A DNA stretch of 64,000 nt from Chlamydomonas reinhardtii. Taxonomy: Eukaryota > Chlorophyta > Chlorophyceae > Chlamydomonadales > Chlamydomonadaceae. How positions within the stretch are numbered: the first letter of the stretch is position 1; every line of letters begins with the position of its first letter. Under the pieces are notes generated by a model. The model was not told the origin of the DNA. It saw nothing but the letters and a program-made list of their open reading frames with translations, and made no database searches. The DNA lies in assembly GCF_000002595.2 (NCBI RefSeq), contig NC_057020.1, positions 5,658,058 through 5,722,057 of the forward strand, given 5' to 3'. Shown here one piece after another: positions 53,725-64,000 of this stretch. Made by a program: the position numbers and the translations under genes.

Positions 53725-54875
53725 GGCTCGCGTCCCGTGTGTGTTGTTTTCGTCAGTAACGGCGACTTGATGTCCAGGTCCCAAACTCCCGTGCCGTGTT
53801 AGGCTGTCACGTCGTCCCGAGAGAGCCAGCGCCCCTGGCCAGCACCAACAGCTCAATAACGTTCCTGTGATAGCACCACCACACCTGCCGCCACCAGTCA
53901 CGCCACCGGTCGCCACTCCCGACGGCCTGAAATGGCGCTCTCTGGCGTGTCTGTGTATATAATGTATGCGTGATGCTATTTGTTATTGACACTTGCAAGT
54001 TATGACGAGCGACTGGGGTCGCGCCACTGAAACAGGGCGCCCACACTTGCCCACCATCTCCACACGCCGCAACCGCAACTGCACCGGCAAGGTCACAGGA
54101 TGGCAAGACAACATCTAATGGAGGCTCCATTTGCCGCGCAAGGAACCGAAGTGCCGACAGCCCTGTATGAAATCTGAAATAAGCGCGACCTCTTACCTTC
54201 CTATCGCCACACCAAGAGACGCCCCATCATCGAACTGTCCCTGTAACGCCGCGTTCATGCCAGCGCCCTCAGCAACTTGAGTGGTCAGCTAGACGGCGTA
54301 CGTGTTTTCTTCTCGCCTTCTCCTTAGTCACTTCGGCCATCATAATTAGACGCACATTGTGATCCATCCTGCAAAAAACAAACTGAACACACCTATCACA
54401 CCCTGGCTTGTGCCCAACATTTGCCAGCCCCGTCCAACACAGGCCGACGGCACACCTGACTCCACGCCGCCGCTGCGCCGCTGTCACCGCCGCTCAACCC
54501 GGCTTGCGAGCATGCATGACCGCTCTCAAGCAAACCGTGCATGGCCGCCTTTACCCTCCAACAAGGCGCATCTACGAACGCAGCGCAGCAGACACTTGGC
54601 ACGCCGCGCCCCGCATCATCGCGTGCACCTCTGGCCTCAAGGCTTGCGGACCCCGGCACCGCCACAGGCCCCTCCGAAGCCGAATGCGCAAAATGGGGTT
54701 TGAGGCGCAGCACTGCATTGCAGCGCCCCCACATCGCGCCGCCGCCACCATCACCCCCACCACGACCCTGACTCCTTATCACCCCACGCGTCCTACCTCC
54801 TTAGCACCCCTACCACCGTCAACACCGTTGACAAACTCAGCAGCCTCAGCACCGGAAGCGCCCTTAGCTCTCTCA
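53725..54875 (-). other. 3' UTR/intergenic stretch of the small membrane protein gene
   Basis: No coding frame supported in either direction. Confidence 0.35.
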
Positions 54876-55941
54876 TCAGTGGCCCATGAAGGTGCCCGCC
54901 GTGTGCGCGCCCGAGGCGTAGTACGAAAAGGCGTACAGGCGGTACATCTCCGCCGCCACCCACATGAACACCAGCGTGCTGAAGCCGATGAGGAACACGT
55001 CAGCAAAGTCGTACTGCAGGGGGGGCGTGTCGTGTCGTGTCGTACGTACGTACGCAGGGGAGGTGGGGCCACGAGAGGGAGGGGGCACGGGGTTGGAAGG
55101 GTTGGGCACACACAAATGCAGCGTTCACAGTGTCGCCCCTTTTTTCCCTTTTGCTTGCCAAAGACACACATCCCTAGCTGAAAGGTTACATGTGGGACGA
55201 CAGTCATGGACAAGACCAGGCTCCCAAACATCCCTAGCTCCGGCGCCCCCTCACGGCCTTTCTCCACACCTCGGCCTTGGGTGTGAGGCAGTCCAGCAGC
55301 TGATGCGCGTGACGCTCCGCCTGCTGCGCAAGCCGCTTGATGGGGCCGTCCTGTGGTGGGTTGGGTTTTGAGTGGGTGTGTTGGGCGCCGGCACGACGGT
55401 CCTGCGTGCTTCTTCCCTTGTGCTCCGTAACATGCGGTATGGGCTTGGGCACACACTGACGCGTCCTCAACTGTGCTGACGATGTCGTGGCAAGATAGGA
55501 ATTGGCCGTGCGCGCGGGTTACACGGGTTGCGCGGGTTACGCGAGCGGGCGCACTTTTACAGCACGGCAACAGTAAAAAGCGACAGCGCATTAGCCCCCG
55601 GCGCGCGCACCACCGGTGGCGCCTGCGGCTCTTTTTCCCTCCACGCCATCGGCGCCCCGTGACGAAAGGCGGACAGCCTCCAGTACGGCAGATCCTACGC
55701 AGCCAACTCGAGCAGCCCTGCACGGGCCCTTCATGCTCACCTGGGGGCCCTTGCCGCCCCCCGGGCCCAGGGCCTGACACCGTGTCCGCTGCGGGAGGTG
55801 GCGGAGCCGGCGCGATGCCCCGGGTGGGAAGGTGCGGGGGCCGCGTGCCGACCCCGCGCCCGGCGCGCTGCCGCACACGCGCACTGCAGCCGACCTGCAC
55901 CTGTTGCTCCCCTTACACGGCCTTGCCGCACAGCGCTGCAT
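54876..55941 (-). CDS. Small single-span membrane protein with transit-peptide-like N-terminus
   Basis: Exons 55941-55741, 55350-55270 and 55013-54876 are all phase 0 and give 139 residues. Residues 1-65 are rich in Arg, Ser, Ala and Cys with no acidic residue (MQRCAARPCKGSNRC, RSAAVRVCGSAPG), like algal chloroplast or mitochondrial transit peptides. Residues 68-94 form an amphipathic helix (IKRLAQQAERHAHQLLDCL). A hydrophobic span at about 99-116 (DVFLIGFSTLVFMWVAAEMY) is followed by YRLYAFSYYASG and a short His-ending tail. It is probably a small subunit or assembly factor of an organellar membrane complex, but I do not recognise the family. The ATG at 55941 is the first that keeps a clean basic leader; one further upstream at 56007 is possible. 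Confidence 0.6.
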
Positions 55942-57171
55942 GTGGCTGGCTACAACTTTGCGAATGCTGGAGCGAGAAGGGGATGCCACCGGGTGACGAG
56001 AGAGCAAGCAAAAGCCGGAATGGAATGGCGCGCCCTTTTTCAGGCAAGGTCGAAATCAAGTAAATCTGCCACTGCCTGGCAGCAATAAGAGTTCCGTGAC
56101 AACGCAGCAATGCGGTGTACGTATCGCGGAAGGCAATCGGCGCGGACATGGCGCGAGAGACTCGTCAAAAGACCGAGATGGGCACGGACTGCCCGATTGC
56201 GTTTTCGTGCGCGGACGAGACCCGACGCCACGTACTCTGCACTCACCGACACTCCTCTACACGAAATCTAGCTGCTCAATTTGAGCCATTTGGTGGGCCA
56301 AAACACGGACCCCAAATATTTCCGACCACCGAGCCTTCAAACTCTCCCCCGTGCTTCAATTATGATGTTTAGGACTGCAGTCAGCAAAAAGTGACTGCCG
56401 AACTTGTCTTTGACCAGCCCACGGAACGCAATTGTGCTTGGACTGGCCCGCCGGCGACACGCTTCCTGTGTTTGCGGGCCAGCTTAGCTTGCTAGCATAG
56501 CATAGCGTCGGATCGGGAGGGAACCAATCATGGTAAGCGAGGGATGTCGGCTGGAGCTATGACGCTGTGACGCCCGGCGGGAACCTTGCGGCTGCAGGTC
56601 GCAGGCCGTGGCTAGACACGACCCGGCTGAATCTCCAGGCTTAGACTAGATTGAAAATGCCTTGCTTATCCCGACGATGACGCACGGGCAAGGGGATTTG
56701 GGAGCTGCCGCGGGAAGCTTCAGGAGGTGCTGGGCCGGCACGCGTGCCAGGGCTTCAGCTGGACGCAGCGGCAGAGCCTGTCAATGGCGGTTTCGAGGGA
56801 GCTCATAAACAGCGCGATACCACTTTCCTGGTTTTAATGCTGCTAGTACTATTGTTGTTGAAGCTGTGGGTGGTGGTGCTGCTGCTGGTGATGGCAGTGG
56901 TGCTGCCGGTGCTGGGTTTGCGGACTAAGGCTGGACGTAGCTTGTGAGCCATTCACACCGCAATGCTGTGCACCACACCACACCGCAGCGCAGTACAGCA
57001 CAGCGCTAGGCAGCGGCACGCGAAGGGGGGCGTGGAACCTGCATAGTTGCAGGCGTGGCAGGCGGCAGGTGGCTGGGTGTCGGCGCGGCAGCGGCCAACT
57101 CGGCGGAAGGCACGGTTGGTGGTGGTTGCCTGGCAGGTGCTCGGCACCAGACGAGGCGGCAGGCTTCTCTC
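55942..57171. other. Intergenic between the small membrane protein (-) and MYND (+) genes
   Basis: No supported gene. The frames present lack coding character. Confidence 0.4.
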
Positions 57172-57270
57172 CAGCACTGCAGCCGGCAGCACTGCAGCAC
57201 TGCAGCACTGCAGCACTGCAGCCGGCAGCACTGCAGCACTGCAGCACTGCAGCACTGCAGCCGGCAGCAC
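57172..57270. repeat. CTGCAG-rich 9-bp repeat arranged in 39-bp higher-order units
   Basis: The 9-mer CAGCACTGC is repeated in blocks. AGCCGGCAGCACTGCAGC starts at 57181, 57220 and 57259, giving an exact 39-bp superperiod. Confidence 0.9.
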
Positions 57271-57590
57271 CCACCGGTAGCACCCGGATGGCTGGGCCGC
57301 CTAGCATGCAGCAGTCATTCACACGGGAGGGGGGGGGCAGCACCCAGCTCAGCCCAGCCGTGCGGGGTGGCGCTCGCTCGGAGGCACACACGTGCGCGTG
57401 TGCACATGTGCCGTACCGTGCACGCATACATGAACACAAGCATTTCACATGTTGTGATTGCGGGCGCACACGCACCGAGCCCACACCGTGTTCGCACGGA
57501 CCAACTCGCATGCGTGCCCTGCTCACAGACCCGCGTAACGATTGCTGTTCCCCAACATTCGCCTAACGTCTACCCTTTCCTTAGCTAATC

Positions 57591-59536
57591 ATGAATGTAG
57601 GCCCACCTCCTTACGTCCCGCGCGCCTTGTCTCTCCTCCCCCCCTGCACGGCACTGCGTGCCATGCCCTCGTCTCCCTCACCACAGGCTCTCCCAACCCA
57701 CACCTCGCTCCAAAACCGGTTATACTTTCCCTCCTTTGCGGAGCTGCCGCAAGCCGACGAGCTGGACAACAACTACTTCACGGAACAGCCCAACGGTGAG
57801 CCCAACGGCGGTTGGACAGTTCAGCGGTTGGGACTTTGGATGGTTGGGTGGTTGCGGCTGTACGGCGGGCGTCGATGGTGGGCCAGGGATGAGGGCGGGG
57901 GGCTTGTGGTGGTTGGCGGTGGCCCTGCGGCTGTTGCCCCACGGACTGGCACACGCTACCCTCGCCCCCACCTGCACCCGTGACCCACACGCCTCTGCTC
58001 ACACCCGCCACCCACCCACCCACCCGCAACTTAATTCCCCACCCCCTCGCGACGCTTCAGGCATGCTGCTGCCCAACCGCACCTGGACCTTCTTCGGCGA
58101 GATCGTGGGCGACTCGCTGAGCCAGCTGTCGGTGCTGGGCCACCGGGTGGAGGTGCGCGACGTCACAGGCAGCGTGCACAGGTGCGCGTGTGTGTGTGGG
58201 GGGGAGGTAGGTGGGAGGGCGGGAGGGTGAGGGTAAGGGCAAGGGTGTCTAGAGAGGCAATGCGCAGGGACGGACACCGTACATACGTGCCTGTGTGGGT
58301 GGGTGGGTGGGTGGTTGGTGGGAGGGTGATGGGAGGTGATGTGTGGGTGGGTGTGGGTAAGGGTGTGTGTATAGGGTGTGCCTAAAGAGGCAAAGGAAGG
58401 GACGGAGACCGTACATACGTGCATGTGTGTGTGTGTGTGTGGGGGGGGGGGGGTTGAGGGTGAGGGTGTATGGGTGTGTGGGTGTTTTGCACCGTGTGCA
58501 CAAAGGACTCGGAGATGTAACCTCACGTCCTCCCCTTTCCAGACCTCCCCTGCCCCTTTACCCCCCCCCCCTCCCCTGCCCCCCCCCCTCCCACACAGCA
58601 TCCTGTTCTTCCCCACCAGTGGCTCTCTGGACATGAGCGGCCTGCGCACCGGCGCCACCGTGTTCGTGCGGTACGCCATGCGCTGCTTCTTCTCCGACCT
58701 GGCCACAGAGGCCATCAAGGTGCGGGGGAAAGGGTGAAAGGGTGGGGGTGTGAGCCCAAACTAAACCAAACCAAGCTAAATATGGATGTCGTATATGTGT
58801 GTGTGTGTATGTGTGAATGTGTGTGTGGGGGGGGCTGTACGCATGTACGCGTGTGTTTGGGACTTTGGGTTGTTCATCGGTATTGGAAATGGATAAAGGA
58901 CCAAGAAGCACTTCCTGGTCAGTAAACAATTTCGCCGCTTCACTTATCCACTCAGGTCGAGGAGCTCAACTTCGTCAAGGTGATCCCCATGAACCTGGAC
59001 ATGCTGCTCTACACCGCCTCCATGTACTTCGACCGCCAGGTGTGGCCGGGAGGGAGAGGGACAAGGAGGGGGAGAGGGAGTGGGAGGGAGAGGGAGGGGA
59101 ATTGGCGAGACGGAAGAGCGCCAGAGTCAGAGGGCCGCATGTGCCGCTGTGCTGGTGTGCAGCTGTGGACTACAGGGCGGGCGGCATGCATTCGTGTGCG
59201 TGTGCGTGTGTCAGGAAAGCTCAAGGGGAATGTGGCCACGAACGTACACACGCACACACATCTCCGCCTACCCAAACACAGACGCCGCCCCTTCCCCGCG
59301 CCAATGCCCTCCACCCACCCAACCCCCTCTCTCCCTCTGTCTCCCTCTCCCACCCCCCACGCCCCCCAGTCCCACTGCTCCGCCTGCGGCGCCTGTGTGG
59401 CGGGGCTGGGCGGCAGCGCGCCGCGCTGCGAGGCCTGCCAGGCCGCTGTGTACTGCTCGCCCGCGTGCCGGGAAGCCAACGCGCCACTGCACGGCAGCTT
59501 CTGCGGCCTGTGCTGCGAGCTGGCACAGGTGCGCTC

Positions 59537-59589
<53 letters not shown>

Positions 59590-59767
59590 GGTGCCGGTGT
59601 GTGGGTGTGTGTTTGTGTGCGTGTGTGTGTCGGGAGTGGCTGCGGGGTGTGCTGCTACTGCCGCTGCTTCTCCTACGCTACTGCCCCTGCTGCTACTGCC
59701 GCTGCGCCTGCAGGTGTTCAACCTGTCGTTCGATTCCTTCATTGAGTGGGTGCCGTTCCGGCAGTAG
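57591..59767 (+). CDS. MYND-type zinc-finger protein
   Basis: Exons 57591-57795, 58061-58181, 58599-58719, 58956-59039, 59370-59528 and 59714-59767 are in phase, giving 247 residues. The start is uncertain: the ATG at 57591 opens the frame, but a CACCACAG acceptor inside it (about 57687-57694) could mean that the true first exon lies upstream. The middle is a compact domain (TWTFFGEIVGDSLSQLSVLG, FPTSGSLDMSGLRTGATV, FVRYAMRCFFSDL). Residues 178-225 form the MYND finger: CSAC, then CEAC, then YCSPACREANAPLHGSFC. The C-x2-C, C-x2-C and C-x3-C/H-x3-C ligands are all present. The protein ends soon after with VFNLSFDSFIEWVPFRQ. MYND fingers mediate protein-protein contacts. No SET or other enzymatic domain is present, so it is probably an adaptor. 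Confidence 0.75.
58750..58780 (-). repeat. Dispersed short repeat, copy E (MYND gene intron 3), diverged
   Basis: Plus strand reads GAGCCCAAACTAAACCAAAC, the reverse complement of the T/G arm and TTTGGGCT core. The GGTATC half is altered. Confidence 0.55.
59538..59582. repeat. (TG)n microsatellite in MYND gene intron 5
   Basis: About 20 TG units beginning 9 bases after the exon 5 donor. Confidence 0.95.
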
Positions 59768-60815
59768 CATCAGCGGCGGCAATAGCAGAGCACACCCCAC
59801 CTGGCACCGGCGGCAGCGGCTACCGTGGCAGCAGCGCCGGCGGCAGCAGCAGCGACACCAGCCGCGGTGGCAGCAGCGGCGTTGCTAGTGGCAGGAACAG
59901 GAGCGGCAGTGGCAGGCAGTGCAGAGAATGTGCGGACAATGGCAAGAAGAAAGGGCGCCAGCCGTACAACGGTACTGCGTGCCGGGTTTGTCGAAATGGC
60001 GAGGGGCCATTTGTGTACAAGCATTGTTGTGTTTGTCTTCGTGGTGGGGGCGTGTGTGGGCCGGGAGTCAGCCCTACAGAGATGTATGAACTGTAGAATT
60101 GTACTGAGGGTATTGTTAATGGCTTGGGTTTGGGGCACGGGCTTGGGGTGCCAATTTGGTGTGTTGTCGGAAGGGCGCTTCAGCCGTTTCTGTGAGATGT
60201 GGATAAGTCATTCTGGATACGGCTGCCCCCCACCGATGTGGGGTGCTGCACCGCAAAGCTGGCATGGGCGGACGCGAGCCGCTTGCCTCCATGGCTCCAC
60301 GGCTTGCCTCCATGGCTCCACCGCTTGCTCGCTCGCTCACTCGCTTGCCGGCTTAGATGGATGGATGCGGAGGGCGAGGGCGAGAGAGAGCATCACGCGT
60401 CAAGACTGGAACCGAAGATGGACCGGCTGCAGAATCCAGTGCCGTACTTGGGTTATACGGGACACGGGGCGACGCAATCAAGGTGTCTGAGAGGGAGGAT
60501 GGTTCGTCCTCTTGCCTATCTCAGATCTTCTGGTATGGAAGGTAGCATGGGGCGGCTTTACGTACGGCAGCGGCCTTGGATGTGCCCGGCGGCTCGCGTG
60601 TGGGCGCGTGGGCGGCGTGTGTGGGCGGCACAGCTGTTGCAGGATGGGTGTGTGGGCGCCTGCGGCGGTGCTGCGGTGCTGTGCTGCGGTGCTGTGCTGC
60701 GGTGCTGCGGTGCGGCGCAGGTCGTCCCAGCTACTGCCGCAGTCGATCCATCCAGACAGGCGGCAGTCGTCGGCGGCAGTGCTGCATGTGCAGACTGTGC
60801 GTACGCCCGGAGGCA

Positions 60816-60818
<3 letters not shown>
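59768..60818. other. 3' flank of the MYND gene, no gene seen
   Basis: No TGTAA was found close to the stop, so the transcript end is not placed. CTTGCCTCCATGGCTCCAC is directly repeated near 60283-60320. Confidence 0.35.

Positions 60819-60860
<42 letters not shown>
60819..60860. repeat. (TG)n microsatellite
   Basis: About 20 TG units directly followed by the dispersed segment at 60861-60915. Confidence 0.95.
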
Positions 60861-60863
<3 letters not shown>

Positions 60864-60915
60864 AAGAGCCCAAGGAAAACATTACGCGTAGGACAGTGTA
60901 TGCGATGCAGAGTTA
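60861..60915 (+). repeat. Dispersed (TG)n-linked repeat, copy 2
   Basis: Reads TTGAAGAGCCCAAGGAAAAC, then ATTACGC and GACAGTGTATGCGATGCA. It matches the minus-strand segment at 45135-45088 with a few substitutions and the same adjacent TG run. Confidence 0.65.
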
Positions 60916-63580
60916 TAGTGTGTGAATGTGTGATGAGGGGTGTGGGTGTGGCGGCGGCATGCATGGCTGCCTTCGGTCAGTCATGTCATGTCATGCGAGC
61001 TCTACCAGTTGATTGGCGGGGCGATGGGCGGTGTGTGGGGGCTCCAGGCGGCCACCCGAACTGTCGGGCTGCTGCCAACCTGATGGGCCGGAGCTTCGCA
61101 CATTCATTCATACGCTACCGTGTGTATGCTGTCAGCTTCCACACACCTGTTGCTTTGCTGGTCTAGGTAGCTTGCATTGGCTACACGAGGCAGCCCACGA
61201 GCCTGGTAGGTTGGGGAGCGAATGGTGTACGTGCCGTGTACGGTATGCAGCAGCTAGCAGGCACGTGCAGGGGCGCATTGGGAATGGGGACGAGGCGGGG
61301 GGGCTGTCGGCATACGCCGTTGCCGGGGGTGGACTCCAGCAAGGAATGAGGGGGGCGCCGGGCCGGGGCAGGTAGAAGATGCGTGCGAGCGGTGGGCGGG
61401 CATCAGAGTACCCGCCCGAACCCCCCGGTACGGCGGTAACCCCAGCAGGGCAAAGCCAAGGTGGAGCCCGTCAGTAAATGTATAGATGACTGTCATACAA
61501 CACATCGTGAAGCGATGTATGATCTGTGCAGCCATGCAACGAGCCATCTTCTTGTATGCCTACCTCTGGGCCGCTGAAACACTGGGCGACACCCCCTTGG
61601 GGCGGCACGCATCACAATACTACTGCAGTCATCGGTGCCGTACACTGCTATTGCTGACGCCGCTTCCACATGCGGGGAGGGATGCTTCTTTTGGAACAGC
61701 CGCGCTGCACCACACCCAAGACCACACACCCAAGATCCCACCCAGGACGCCAAGGCACCCCGGAATCCCGGATGGGCATGGGTACCCGCCTGGCGTGGCC
61801 AGCAGGCCGGTACGAGATACGCGTTGCTAAGAGGATAACGGACTGCGCGAGGCAGGGCGGGTGATGTGTGGTGTCCTGTCCTGCAGCCGTGTCCTGCCCT
61901 GCTGGAGATACAGTCGCAAGGTTGGGGCCTCGCGGCCTGCCTGAGTTCGTGTGAACTGGTGTGGATAAGGACGCGCTGGAGAGGGGTGCGGGCCCTGCTG
62001 CTGTGGGAGGCACCCCGCCCGTCAGACGCCGACACGCTAAGCGAGGCTTTGCTCTCATACATGAAGACATGAATTTCATATGCTATTGGGCTTAGTGGAC
62101 AGCAAGGAAGTGGCCGATAACTGTGGCAAGGTGATTGGCCAAGGGACAACAGCATTCTGGATTTCTGGTCACTGGATGCTCGAGGTGCTGAATGGACCCA
62201 AGCACAGGTCAGGGCAGGCGGCCAGGCGCACCACAACGTAGTGTTACAAGCGGCAAGTGAGCCCCCCACAACAAGATCCACACCACAGTGGCGGCGCTTG
62301 ATCAGTCCGCCCACCTGCCCGAGCCGCTTCGGTCAGCCTCGGTTGGCCGTGGATCACACAGCCCCGCATGCCCTGCCCTGATGATTGGATGCCGTACACA
62401 TTCCTTTGCCACATCCGATCGCACAGGTACAGGACCATGTGCGCATGTGTTCACGGCCTCGCCACGTCCACCCTGCTGCACGGCGAGGTAGGAGCAGCGC
62501 CCTACCTGTATGTACCGCAACAGATCGGCATTGCAACGCACCGCTCCGAATTCTCCGGAGCGTCTAACTACACAGTGACTAAACATTACAGCATTCACTT
62601 CCACTCGTGAGGCCGCACGCCTGTTTGCTTGCATCAACGACCCAGCTTCCAGGGGCGGGCCGACGGGCCCAGACGTGGCCATGTTTCGCTTCGCAAGGCA
62701 ACTTCGTGCAATCCCTTGGCACTGTGTGCTCACGCACACGCGCACGGTTCCCACGCACATGCCCGACCTTCCGCCACACAAATAAGGATGCACTCGTGCT
62801 TCCGACACAAGACCAGCGGTTTACCTACTGGGGCACTGTGGTTGATATATACCGTACACGCTGCGAAAGCTAATCGTACAAAGCTACGCTCCAAACACAC
62901 GGTATTGTATGCGACTGCAACACAACGCCGGCCTTCCGAGGGCCGCAACCAATGTGGCTACGTCTATGCCATGTCAACATTCGTCTTCCACACTTGCACA
63001 TACATACATACAAACGTTAGAAAGAAGAGCCCGTACACAGTACAAACGACAGCCCGTTGCGGCAGATACGACGACATGTCACAAGGAAAACACAACCCCG
63101 CACAGCCCTGCCCGCAGGGAGCCCCCATCCGTCCAATCTTCCAGCCTACGCGCCTACCAGCCACCAGCAAACCACATCCACGCATACACACACGCACGCA
63201 CGTGCAACGCTGGACGAACCATGCAGAGCCGCCGCCGCACCAACCTTCCTTGCTTTCCTTGCTCCGCGCACGGTGCACAGTGCGAGCCGAGCAGCCTTGC
63301 ATCGTGTTTTATGAGGCGTTTCTTCGGTGCGCAAACACAATTGTGCATGGCACTTGGCATTTCTGTGCATGAATGTTGTTGTTGTTGCTGCTAGCGTACC
63401 CAGTTGCCCGCGTGGCACGCGTTCCGCCCACACGCACACCGCCGGGCGCCCGCGCCCGCGCCCACCGCCACCGCCACCTAGCAGTACAAAGCCACCTGGC
63501 CTCGCCGTCCACCTTGCCGTGTTACGACTTATCAAGCAGGGTAAATCCACGCATACACATACATACACGCACGCACACAC
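60916..63580. other. Gene-poor stretch
   Basis: No frame has convincing coding character. The longest (minus, 62314-61493) lacks domain-like or biased sequence. A minus-strand TGTAA at 62590-62586 could terminate a gene entering from the right. Confidence 0.35.
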
Positions 63581-63844
63581 ACAACACGCAGCCCGCACCG
63601 CGCACGGCACCGCCACTGCTGCACAAATGCCGTTGGAGCCAACGACCGACCCGCACCCGCGGCCCCACCAGCAGCCATGTACGGAACCACCCACCGGGTC
63701 AGGCTGCGGTCTGGCGGTGGGGCAGTGCGGCCGGTGGGGCAGGGGGGCCAGGGGGCAGGCGCGCCCCTCCTATCAAGCCACAATGTATGCTCGGGCGGCG
63801 GCGCGCCCCGCCCCGCCCCAGCCTGCAGCACCTGCCGCCCACCG
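63581..63844 (-). CDS. Possible partial minus-strand exon at the right window edge
   Basis: After a TTGCAG acceptor-like site on the minus strand the frame reads an Ala/Gly/Pro-rich stretch (APPPEHTLWLDRRG, SLTRWVVPYMAAGGAAGAG, LAPTAFVQQW) with host-like codon bias. The downstream limit is not defined and no domain is seen. The gene, if real, begins beyond the window. Confidence 0.25.
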
Positions 63845-64000
63845 GCTGCTGCCTGCAACAGTGCAAGCCAGCTGCAGCCCTGCAGGCCGCAGCACCCGCA
63901 TCCTCACTCCGCCACAAGGGACGTGCATCCCGCCCGTCTGGACAGACGCAGCGCGCGCGTGCGGCAGCGCACCAGAAGGACATACGAAGGCCGGGGACCC

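Noticed and set aside
61493-62314. Minus-strand 273-codon ORF
   Set aside because: No start context, domain or coding bias; open frames of this size occur by chance in GC-rich DNA.
1-64000. tRNA or rRNA genes
   Set aside because: No convincing GGTTCGAATCC-type T-arm with matching acceptor stem, and no rRNA-like block, was seen by eye.

Overview
The window looks like nuclear DNA of a volvocine green alga of the Chlamydomonas/Volvox type. Three things point there. Coding sequence is very GC-rich, with alanine, glycine, proline and glutamine homopolymers. Genes are intron-dense, with GTGAGT- or GTGCGT-like donors, CAG acceptors and TGTAA polyadenylation signals. Two genes carry the SAND-type domain of the VARL (regA-like) family, which is known only from volvocine algae. 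A 100-N scaffold gap lies at 24539-24638. All exon models were assembled by eye from splice signals and reading-frame phase. Most close perfectly in phase from start to stop.

Left part (1-12.8 kb): the 3' end of an unknown Ala/Gln-rich protein gene (+) with a long 3' UTR; a nine-exon minus-strand gene whose N-terminus matches augmin subunit 6 (AUG6/HAUS6); and, head to head with it across about 370 bp, a five-exon PARP16-like gene with a C-terminal membrane anchor.

Middle (13.9-35.7 kb): two large VARL genes face each other tail to tail. The plus-strand one (13929-19194) looks complete. The minus-strand one (35735 down to 23354) has the same exon plan, but its N-terminal and SAND-domain parts are separated by about 7.4 kb. 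That insert holds the N gap, a spliced hAT-type transposase gene, a 173-bp tandem array of near-identical copies, a 42-bp array and an 83-bp minisatellite of about 20 units. The simplest reading is that a hAT element carrying satellites landed in a regA-like gene. A giant intron or an assembly artefact cannot be excluded.

Right part (36-64 kb): a possible coding fragment near 37 kb; an unrecognised eight-exon gene (-) that shares a 262-bp divergent promoter with an FBXO7-like F-box gene (+); a large RS/RGG-rich protein gene ending in a GYF-like domain (+); a small probably plastid-targeted membrane protein (-); a MYND zinc-finger protein (+); and a gene-poor tail with microsatellites. A short dispersed repeat (core TTTGGGCTGGTATCTACAAC) occurs five times in introns or 3' flanks and may supply one gene's polyadenylation signal.

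The housekeeping genes do not form one pathway: spindle assembly, ER ADP-ribosylation, SCF ubiquitin ligation, RNA-related scaffolding. The biologically distinctive part is the VARL pair, relatives of the Volvox germ-soma regulator regA, together with the transposon inside one member.
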